The notes beneath the pieces are model-generated. The model was not told the origin of the DNA. It did no database searches and worked only from the letters and a program-made list of their open reading frames with translations. A program made the translations under genes and the position numbers. A stretch of DNA of 64,000 nt, taken from contig OX155972.1 of the NCBI GenBank assembly GCA_944548615.1, positions 11,405,161-11,469,160 on the forward strand. The letters run 5' to 3'. How positions within the stretch are numbered: the stretch's first letter is position 1; each line of letters starts with the position of its first letter. The DNA is from Micropterix aruncella (taxonomy: Eukaryota; Arthropoda; Insecta; Lepidoptera; Micropterigidae). This document shows positions 21,933 to 31,600 of the stretch, piece after piece.

Positions 21933-22032
21933 TATAAGCGAAAAACTGAATAACAGCGTAATTTTTCCAAATTGAATTCAGACCAATATATTGACATCTT
22001 ATCAAACCAAGGCCTATCCTTCCAACGACTGA

Positions 22033-22390
22033 ATTTTTCAACAGGATCTCGCCCCATACCATTCTTCGATAAAAGTGAAACAGTTTTTTACACAGTACCA
22101 AATTACTGTATTTGAATGGCCCGGAAACTCCCCCGATCTCAACCCGATAGAAAACCTCTGGGTCATTTGCAAAAAACGGCTTCCCAAGATGGATTGTACA
22201 ACAAAAGCCAAGATAATCAGTGCAGTAATTCAAGTCTGGTTTCACGATGTTGAACTAAAAGGAAGCTGCCAAAACCTGGTAAATTATATGCCTACAACAG
22301 TGAAAGGTGTTATCAACGCAAAAGGAGGACACATTCTATATTAAAACTAAAAATCCATAACTACCACTACTGTTTTTGTACGTTTGTCCA
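22033..22390 (+). pseudogene. Tc1-like transposase C-terminus
   Basis: A plus-strand frame starting near QQDLAPYHS continues through FFTQYQITVFEWPGNSPDLN, then PIENLWVICKKRLPK, the conserved Tc1 DDE block, and ends after VKGVINAKGGHILY at 22341. Only the last third of a transposase is present. A terminal TTTTTGTACGTTTGTCC follows, possibly the TIR side. Origin is distinct from the 21209 element because the motif spacing is Tc1-type. Confidence 0.8.
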
Positions 22391-22429
22391 ATAAAGCACT
22401 TTTCGAAGCGGTTGTTTACTTCGTAGCAG

Positions 22430-22860
22430 CCGCTCTTGAAACGACCATTCGGCTACTCGATACCGGGTGATGAAAGCCGAGCAAAGGATGCCGTGCTCCG
22501 CGATAGATTCAGTATACCCTACACCGATCACTGCTGCACTAGGGAGAGGATTGCGTAAGCGACTGTAACCAGTCCGGAGGTTGGAAGTATCCTGATGGTT
22601 AATTTCAGAAGGAGATATCCTTCTAAAATTGGTAGTCAGGGGCCGAGGTTGCCCGCTGCATACCTTTCCCGGTGCCTATTCGTATAGCGTTGGCCTCTGA
22701 CAGGCATGTTGGCATAGCTAGACAGTAGATTTGTATTGTCTCTAAGTCTTCCACGCACATCCCACGGCTGAAAAAACGATCTCATATCGTTATACCAGCC
22801 TGGGGTGACGGGTTCGCCCGTTGTAGTCGACACCGCCCCCACACCTGGCAACTCTATTCC
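22430..22860 (+). mobile_element. GC-rich 3'-hairpin retroposon, copy h (5'-truncated)
   Basis: The body begins at about CAGCCGCTCTTGAAACGACC and runs to GGGGTGACGGGTTCGCCCGT and GTAGTCGACA near 22830. No clear target duplication is visible. The next 500 bp, to 23364, contain AT-rich and GT-rich sequence with no recognisable gene. Confidence 0.65.
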
Positions 22861-23364
22861 AGTGCGTTTCTGCGACCTATAAAAAGTTACACGATCGCAG
22901 GAAAATGATTATAACACGGAGCGTGACATAAATTTTCACTGCGATCGTAGGGGCGCTTTGTTTGCGATGTGTCTGTGTGTGTGGATTGCGTGCAGAGTTT
23001 ATTGAACGACTTGTTGTTTATGACAACACCAACCGCTATACGTATTCCACGTGTGTGTATAATTTTAGTCAAATGTACTGAGAATATGAGTTTTTTCATG
23101 AATAGTTATGAGGGTGAAAAAAGGTTAGAGCTAAACACTCTGCTTTTTACCAAGTTTTCGGTCAACTACTTACAAGCAAGAGGAAGAAAGAGCATTTCTT
23201 TTATAACATTTATTTTTAAAATGTACAATTCTCCTCGGACCTCGAAGGCTCGCTAAAAACCTTTTACAGTGGAGTGGAGTGGAGTGCCGGAAAGGGAAAA
23301 CATTTCCAAACACGTGTATGATGCAGAAAATATGGGGGCCCATAATATTGTATTGATACAGTAC

Positions 23365-24078
23365 GGCAATGTCGACTTCAACGGGCGAACCCGTCACCCC
23401 AAGCTGGTATAACGATAGTTGCTCGTTTTTTCAACCATGGGATGAACATAGAAGACTTAGACTAGAGCATAGAGACAATACAATCTACTGTCTAGCTCGC
23501 CAACAGCCCGTTAGAGTCCAACGCCTAACGGTGAGGCACCGGGAAAGGTAACCAGCGAGCAGCCTCGCTCCCTAACTACCAGTTTTGGTAGGATATATAT
23601 GTATAGAGTTAACCTTCAGGATAAATCCACCCTCCCGACTGGTTAGGGGTCCGAAATCACTTACGCGGCCTCTACCTGTTGTATTACAGCGGTAATTCAA
23701 TTTGAATTTATTGCGGACCTGGACGTTCTTTGTCCGTAGTGCAACACGGGATTGAGTGTCCCAAGGTCATTTCAAGAGTGGCATGACAACAGGTCAACAT
23801 CCACCCCTGCTGCTTAGGAGACAGTATATTACCATAGTCTCCAGATTCCTTCAGCAATAAGTCAGAGTGCACAGCCGATTGGCGTCGTCGAACGGTGCGC
23901 AAACCGTCCAGTAGCGCCGGGATGCAATCCCGCCAGGAGAAACTGGTCCACCAGCTTTGAGGCCTGAGACGCGAAAGTCTTACCCGGGGTAGCCTTCCGC
24001 AAGAGGAGGCTTCTGAATAGGAGCTGAATCGTAGGTTGACCCGATCCGAGAATAAAATGCATCTTATGGCCCAATAAA
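23365..24078 (-). mobile_element. GC-rich 3'-hairpin retroposon, copy i (A-type, minus)
   Basis: The reversed 3' end (GTCGACTTCAACGGGCGAAC) lies at 23370 and the A-type head near 24070 (GAGGCTTCTGAATAGGAGCT, CTTATGGCCC). The body contains the GCAGGGGTGGATGTTGACC and GACTGGTTAGG landmarks in reverse. 24079-24734 is AT-rich with nothing recognised. Confidence 0.65.
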
Positions 24079-24738
24079 TTATACTAGATTATAACAGAAT
24101 AAACTCTCTGTAATGGTAGTCGTGTTATTTATTCTTTTTTTAAATATTTACTTGTTTATTTGATTTTATGGCTGGTTCATATGGCAACTTTAAATCTTTT
24201 TTTTTTATGAAAACGATAAAAATATATAAATTTTAAATCAATATGAGGAGACGGCATTCGCCGATGTAATAGTGCGTATTTTACTTTCTCTTTGTTTTTC
24301 GTTTGATTTATGCTTTAATTTATGGAGAATGGATGAAGGGTGATCGTTCGCCGGCGTTAAAGCACCCGTATACCAACAATATCACAGTCGAAAGTGAGGA
24401 ATATCTATTCACCGAAAGTAAAAACAAGCATAACAAAACCCGATCCTTAGAATCCTTTGCTACTGTGTAAGTGGCTTTTATTATATATGTTTTCTATATC
24501 GCTTCTTAGGGTTACAAAAACATTTAAAAAAGCTCATTTAATTTGCTCTAGTATGCAACCAACTGGAGTTTGGTTCCATAATTTGTTATTCACTCTATGA
24601 GGTTCATTCGGAGTCGATAGTCTGCGGAGAGGAAATATACGAGTATGCTATGATACAAAACCAGCCTAAACCGCCTTCTGATTGCTTATGATGATGAAGA
24701 AAAAGCGTTTAAATTACTTTTAAGATTTTTACTCTTAA

Positions 24739-25185
24739 CACTTTGAACGCCAGACTAAAAACCATGTTTAGCCCAGTGGGCCGCGGCGGACACCATGTGA
24801 CTGGCAGTATATCGGGTCTAGGGGGCCGCGTCGGACACCATGTGTCCGACACGATCACAACCCTTGATCACTTCAAAAGCCTGTAGGCGGCCAACGGACA
24901 GCATTTCGACTGATTTTACTAAGACTAGTGACCCGCGCGGCCCCAAAGCATACCTGACCACTTGGCACAAAAAAGGAAAGACGGTTGGACATTCTCACAG
25001 GCCGAGACGGACACTGGTGTCTGCCATTTTACATCTCGGAAAATAATGAGTAAATCGCTGTTTCCGTAAGTCACCCATTATTTTTGAGTTATTTAATGAT
25101 TTTTTTTTGCGAAAAAGCACCTCAACGAGTTTTGGACGATTCTAGATTTATTGGTCACATGGTATCCGTCATGGCGTTCAACGTG
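24739..25185. mobile_element. piggyBac-type MITE with TTAA target duplication
   Basis: TTAA (24735-24738), CACTTTGAACGCCA, then about 420 bp, TGGCGTTCAACGTG, TTAA (25186-25189). The 14-bp TIRs differ at one position. A subterminal palindrome TCGGACACCATGTGTCCGA lies near 24830. No transposase frame. The TTAA flanks make the superfamily call firm. Confidence 0.88.
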
Positions 25186-25739
25186 TTAAAAAGAGTAGAG
25201 AGAGCAGAAGCCTAATGTTTTTATGTAAGTTCTTTAACAGCGGGATAGACTCCCCAGCTTTATTAGAAGCAATTAATTTTAACACACCATCCAAACGACC
25301 GAGTCAGCAGTTAAACTTTTACATTTCCATTTGGTTGATAAATCAATCTATCTGCAATCAGAATTTTGATAATAGGGGATGGAATGGAAGGATGGATTAG
25401 GTATTTAACCAGGTTTTCTTTTTAAAGATTTTATATTATTTAATACAAATTATTATTAATTGTTTTTAATAATTAAAATAATATTAATTAATTGTTTTAC
25501 ATTTTAAAAAATACTCAAAAGGCAAATCATGTAAAATCAATTTGAAAATACTAAAAGTAGAGATTCCTACCAACTATCTTTTGTGATTTAAAAAAATATT
25601 TAAAAAACGTATCTCCCGTGCCTGTCGGTTATAGAAACATACCAAATAATAATGTTGATTTTTTTAACCTGGAAGCTTTAAGAATGAAGTATTTTTAAGA
25701 GTCTACGCTTACACGTCTCTGTATTGAGGTTTTCGTCGA

Positions 25740-26037
25740 TAACTTGATGTCATGGGAGCAGAAAAACATAGATCTGAGTTTGCCAAAAGCGAATGAAGCA
25801 ACGCCTATCCTGCCATTTTAATATAGAGGCAAAATGACTATAATTAAAAACTAAGTAAGCGCTAGGAAGGGGAATTAGAAAGAGAAGGCAAAGAAAAGGG
25901 TTACTTAACAAAGAGGAAAACTGTGATTTCACAAAGAGATATTTCTCCTTGATGTGAGTGAGCCTTAAATGATTTGAAAGGCGAGTTTATCGTTATTTGC
26001 CTTAAATGATTTGAAAGGCGAGTTTATCTTTATTTAT
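25740..26037. repeat. Dispersed repeat with terminal 37-bp tandem duplication
   Basis: 25780-25960 is similar to 39935-40110 (shared ATCCTGCCATTTTAATATAG-type and AAGGCAAAG blocks). At its right end a 37-bp unit beginning GCCTTAAATGATTTGAAAGG occurs twice in a row (25964-26037) with one difference. 25190-25739 and 26038-26269 show no gene. Confidence 0.6.
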
Positions 26038-26269
26038 TATTATTTTTTTTTTTAGTAACACATCTAGTAAACAATTAATGTCATATTTGTAAGTAAGATG
26101 TTAGCAAGAAATTGATGCGACATTATTTTTAATGTTTGACACAGTCGCCTAACTAGGCTAGGCCTGTTCTAAGGCAGATATCTCCAGTTGTATAATGTGC
26201 ACATTATTATAATTTGATTTTTTAAGCCGATTACTGTATAACTACTATGTATTAAATCATTTTACATAA

Positions 26270-27297
26270 ATAAATACAAACGGAGCTGCCATGGAATTCA
26301 CCGACCGGAGTCGGGCCCATCATAATACTATTTTTTTACACTTCTGGGGGGTGAGCAGTGGATTCCGGACTTACGAACCGGCTGTGGTAGGTTTAGGACA
26401 GCTGTCTTGCCACATGTGAGCGTTCACCTTACCACCCATTCACTCCCCCCTTCGAAGCCATAGAATTTGAGATGCGCAAATCGCAGTTTTAGATATTTTT
26501 TCTAAGAAAGAGTTGATTATTTTTCTGGAAAGGCCAAGATCTTTAAAGAGGTGAAATAGAGATTTAGCTGGCAGGCCACGAGCGCCAACTTCCACCGCGT
26601 GAAGGTGAACAGTGAAGCCGTTCCGGGTTACGGCATTTGCAAGATCATGGTATTTATTTAATTTGTACTCGTGGTCTTTAGGGATATTTGATTCCCATGG
26701 AACAGTTAATTCTACAATAAGAGCCACCTTCCGAGATACAGAGTAAAGAGTTATATCTGGACGGAGGGCTGTGCATCCGAGACTTTCAGGGAATTTATAC
26801 TGCTTAGAGACCGAATCAACCTCCAGAATCCAATCTGTAGCTTTCTCGATTATTGAGAAAGGTTTTGTAGTTAAATGTTTTTTGCCTTTAGAGCCATCCC
26901 GCACAAACTGTATTGGGGGTTTGGAGGATACTGTCAAACCCTTGTTGGCACGAGCCACTGAGAGACTAATTACCTCGCGAATAACAGCGAGAACTTTGTC
27001 ATGGCGGTAAGTGTACCGTCCTTGATCTAAGGCCACCTTGCAGCCAGCTAGAATGTGTCTAGCTGTGCAAGGGGTATTGCTACAGAGGGGACAAGAACTA
27101 TCCTCGGCAAAGCTCCAACGAGCGAGGTTACTGGGGTCTGGAAGTGTATGCTGAAAGGCATTCAAATAAAATTTCAGCATCTCTGGCGTCCAGTCATAGA
27201 GCATTACCTTCCAGTGCATTGGAGGCGGAATGCAAAAGTCCCCAATTGTTGTCCAATCATTCTGGCATTGAAGGCCAATAGCATGAGCCATACTCTT
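26270..27297 (-). pseudogene. C-terminus and 3' UTR of an RLE-type non-LTR retrotransposon
   Basis: The minus-strand frame 27291-26440 encodes the end of a restriction-like-endonuclease LINE protein. It shows a Cys-His knuckle (CPLCSNTPCTARHILAGC) followed by an endonuclease core, with RPDITLYS and VALIVELTVPWES supplying the PD...E-type residues, then LNKYHDLANAV and the EVGARGLPAKSLFHL tail. This arrangement is typical of R2-like/RLE elements. The 3' UTR runs to about 26270. The upstream part of the same ORF continues across the BEL insertion at 36017-35548 with no base lost except the 5-bp duplication, so the host ORF was still open when the BEL element arrived. Confidence 0.85.
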
Positions 27298-28555
27298 TGG
27301 TCAGATCCGATCAGACCTCTCGCTGAATGACCGGAACGACCATTATTTCATCTCCGCTCGTTGCGGAGAGGGCGTGAGACTCCTTTGATTAATAATTAGT
27401 GGACTGTACAATTACTCACGCCTTTGTTCTTCTTCGATATCCTGAGTCGGAAACTCCGATTTTCCCTTGTAGATGACGATGATGGTGATTAGGAGAGCAG
27501 ATGAATGACGAAACCTTGCACTGAACTTTAATGTCTTTATTTGATTCAAGGTACACGTACACATCAATCTCGATACACGACTGAACACATTTCCAACATT
27601 ATTGCCCAGAGTTAATATGAGTGTCTATTTATACGAGCTAAGACAGTTTTCCGATCGGCCACCTATTTGCGGCGCTCTCAAAATCTTACTGACTGACTGA
27701 CGAGTTCAGCGTCAAAATACAGCTGACCAACTCGTCTATGCCCCCTGGTCCGGGATTGGCTATACTCGGCACCGGCTAGCAACAAAAAAATACATACCAC
27801 GCCCCTTCGAAGACACGAGGGCGTGTGAAACTTAGGCTTAAATGTGTTTTCAGAAAATCTTAATATTTCAAATTCAAACATAATATGCTAGGTCATAACG
27901 ACTGTCTAAATAACTATAAAGATAATATCAGCTACATATAACGAGCGAGAAACATTTTAATTTAAATTGTACAGGCAAGTTTTAACATAGACTTATTCTA
28001 GCGTTAATTTTATTTATAAAATATGTTATATGAAGGGTCCGTCGCTTTCTCAAGTACTCGAGTGGGAGACACAATACCTTTATAGCGCTTCAATCGCATA
28101 TTTTGGTTTTTGATTATGGCCCCTTTAAAGACCACCCCAGAGCACCTACCCCTCCGCTGCCGCCAATAATTTACGGCCCTTGTTTCTAGACGGACCTTTT
28201 TTTTTTTTTTTTTTTCCTTTTTCCAGGCGGACGAGACAGTTTACCAGCTGATGTATGGCTTCCTTGGTCTATTGTTATTATGCCACTGTTAGACCCTCGG
28301 CCGTCGTAATTTCTGAACCCTCATCCCTTTCTCAGAACCCCGGCCTTGCCCCATTCGAGTATGTAATATATTAACCATATTTTAATCTCGGGGTGGCCTC
28401 CACGCCGTTTGAAGTTTCTTTATTGGACGAATTATCTGGTATTTATTTAAAATCTGTAAAATTTATTTATAGCACGACTGGCTTCCGACAGGTTAACCTA
28501 TTTTTAACTTTATTTTTAATATCTAACTAATCGAGGAGTTTACGTAAATCATCCA
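27298..28555 (-). repeat. 3' LTR of the BEL/Pao element
   Basis: It matches 34289-35547 base for base in every stretch I compared; its T-run near 28198 is one shorter. On the minus strand it starts TGGATGATTTACG and ends CTGACCA. Small ORFs inside (such as 27881-27678) occur in both LTRs and are not genes. Confidence 0.95.
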
Positions 28556-28571
28556 TTTTCCCCCCTTTTGG
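28556..28571 (-). promoter_or_regulatory. Polypurine tract
   Basis: Read on the minus strand, CCAAAAGGGGGGAAAA lies directly before the 3' LTR. This is the position and composition of the plus-strand primer of an LTR retrotransposon. Confidence 0.85.
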
Positions 28572-28672
28572 CATCTTTGTTTGTCGATTCGATGCCAAAA
28601 GCTCCTTAAGATTATTTACATTACTATAAGTTGTTTTCCTTACTTATTCAATAATAACCTATTTTTACGTTC

Positions 28673-31600
28673 TTATGTCTGCACTTCCGTGGTCAGCCTA
28701 ACTAATTTACCTATTGTTCTACGATAAATCTTGCCTCCTGCCCTGACATCTACTCTCCTTACGACTTTCTGCTTGTCTGGGTAAATCGCCTCAATTCGTC
28801 CCCGAGTCCATTTACCCCGCTCCATGGAGGGATCCAGCAATAGTACTAGGTCTCCGACCTCCAGAGATTTTTGCGGGACCTTCCACTTAGGTCGTTGCAC
28901 CATCGTAGGTAATACCTCGCGCTTCCACCGGTGCCAAAATGAATCTGCCATCACTTGTGTCTGTACCCATTGCCTCCTGCTGTTTACCTTATCGACCTCA
29001 TATTCCCCCATGGCTGAAGTTCCCCCTGCATGTCCTAGTAGCAAGTGATTAGGAGTTAGGGGCGCCTCGTCTCGACTATCATCGGTGACGTGTGAGATCG
29101 GTCTCATATTCAGAATGAACTCCACCTCGGCTAGTAAAGTTCTCAGAACCTCCTCCGGTGGAGCTCTTTCCTTTAACACGGCTTCTAAAGCCCTCTTGGT
29201 CGATTTAATCATTGATTCCCAACCGCCTCCATGACTCGATGAAACAGGCGGGATGAACTTCCACGTAATTTGTTCATTACTGAGGCGATCTCGAATTTCT
29301 TCGTTATTGATTTCGGAAACCGCTTTTTTCAATTCAACGCTCGCTTTCTTAAAACTCGCGCCATTGTCTGACATAATGATTTGCGGTTTACCGCGCCTAG
29401 CTATGAATCTACGTATTGCTTGCATAGCCGAGTTTGTGAACAGGTCGTGTGCCAATTCTATGTGAGACGCGCGGCTACTTAAACAAGAGAATAATAAACC
29501 ATAGCGCTTTTCAGGCCTCCTGCGCACCGTGACGTACATAGGACCCCAAAAATCAACGCCAACCGACGCGAAACACCTAGAATGTGCATTGATACGTTCA
29601 GCTGGTAGCTGACCCATTATCGCGGTCATTGGTTTAGATTTTCGCATAGTGCAAGGTACGCATTGAAATATAAGTTTTTTTATCGTGGCTCGCGCGCTTA
29701 TTAACCAGAATCTCTGACGTAGGACAGAAAGTACTAGCTCTATTCCGCCGTGCGCAGTCTCTTCGTGCGTTCTTTCAATCAATAATTGAGTATATAAATC
29801 TCGGCCGTCGAGTACCATAGGGTGTTTGGTATCGTACGATACCCCGGGAGCGTTATCAATTCTCCCGCTGATTCGAATTATACCCCGTTGGTCGACATGC
29901 AAATTGAGACCGTGCAGCCTGCTATCTTTCGACAAGATCCTTTCCTTTTTTATCATATCAATTTCCCTGTTAAAACACCTCACTTGAGATTCTTTTATGA
30001 GAGCGAGTTCAGCGCGGCCGATATCTAGCCCGTCCAAACCACCCAGTTCCGCCTCTTTCTTACGTTTTTGACAAAATTCCATTACATAGGCCATCGTACG
30101 TACGATTCTACGATGTTGTGAGAATCTACCCACGTTTATAAGGCTAGTCGGTTCGGTTCTCAGCGCGAGGACGGCTATTGGTTTAAACTCTAACGCTTTC
30201 TTTTCACTTTCGTTTGGCTGTGGCGGTATTTCAGCTGGCCACTGGTCCCGCCGGCCGCGTAAAAAATTTGGCCCGTTCAGCCAACGGCTGTTCGAAGACA
30301 TATCGATTGTTGTTACGACGCGAGTCGCGTCATCTGCCGCATTGCTTTTCCCATCGAGCCATCGCCATTCAGATGGTTGCGTTAAATCGTCCAGGGCCCC
30401 TAGTCGATTTGCCACAAACTGTTGATGGTTTTCACTCTGAGATCTTATCCACCACAAGACGTTAGTGGCATCGGTCCATAGGATCTTTTCATGAATACCT
30501 ATAGCTTGTTCCTTTATAATTTTGTCTGCTAGCTGCGCCCCCAATAGCGCCGCAGTCAGCTCCATTCTAGGTATAGTCAGTCCCTTTAGTGGCCCTACTC
30601 GAGTTTTACTCGCTACGAATGACACGATTATTTCTCCGTTTCCTCGCTCAATTCGTAAATAAGCGACGCCACACATAGCTTGTTTTGACGCATCACAAAA
30701 CACGTGTAATTCTCTTTTTTCGGTAGGATCGCGGGTTGTACCCAGATGCCTCGGGATCCGCACATTTTGAGCCATTTGCAGTGTTTTCAGCCAGTCTCTC
30801 CAGCTATGGAGTACTTCTGGTGGAACCGGTTGGTCCCAGGTCACGCCACTCGCCCATATTGACTGCATTATGACCTTTGCCCTCAAAGTTATGGGGCTCA
30901 GCAAACCTAAAGGGTCCCATAATGACATAATGAGCCTTAACGCCTCTCTCTTAGTGGGAACCCCGATTCCTGTCTTTAAATTATCGCCCAGTTTTTCCAT
31001 ACGAAGGTTAAAAGCCAGCTCATCGGTCGCCGGCATCCACACTAAACCAAGTAAACGCTGAGCACCAAGTTCGTTTTTCTCTAGCGCAATCGTCTTGTTG
31101 CCGCATTCTTCCCGCTGCAAAACATCCAGTACTTCGGGATCATTGCTCGCCCAGCCGGTCAATTTAAAGTTACCTTGCTCATTAATCCAATTAATCTCTT
31201 TGATTAATTTCCGTGCCTCTTTCGCCGTTTCTGCTCCATGAATAAGGTCGTCCATATAAAAATTATTAATTATAGCTGCTGCAGCCTCCGGATATTGATC
31301 TCGGTATCTCTCTGCGTTTTTAATACGCACAAATTGGGCTGAGGCGGGGGAGGAACGAGACCCGAATATTAGGGTTCTCATCCGAAAGGTTATGGGTTCG
31401 ATGTCTTTACGGTTACCTCTCCAAAGAAATAGTTGTCGGTAGCTATCGTCTTCCTTTATCCGTATCCGTAAAAACATATCGGCGATGTCTGCGGTAAACC
31501 CGATCGCGTGTTCGCGAAACCTGCCTATTATTCCTACTATATTATTGAAATAATCCGGGCCGGGCAGTAGTTGTGTATTTAAGGACACCCCGTGCACTCG

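Noticed and set aside
27678..27881. 67-codon ORF, repeated at 34669-34872
   Set aside because: Lies inside both LTRs; identical because the LTRs are identical, and has no known domain.
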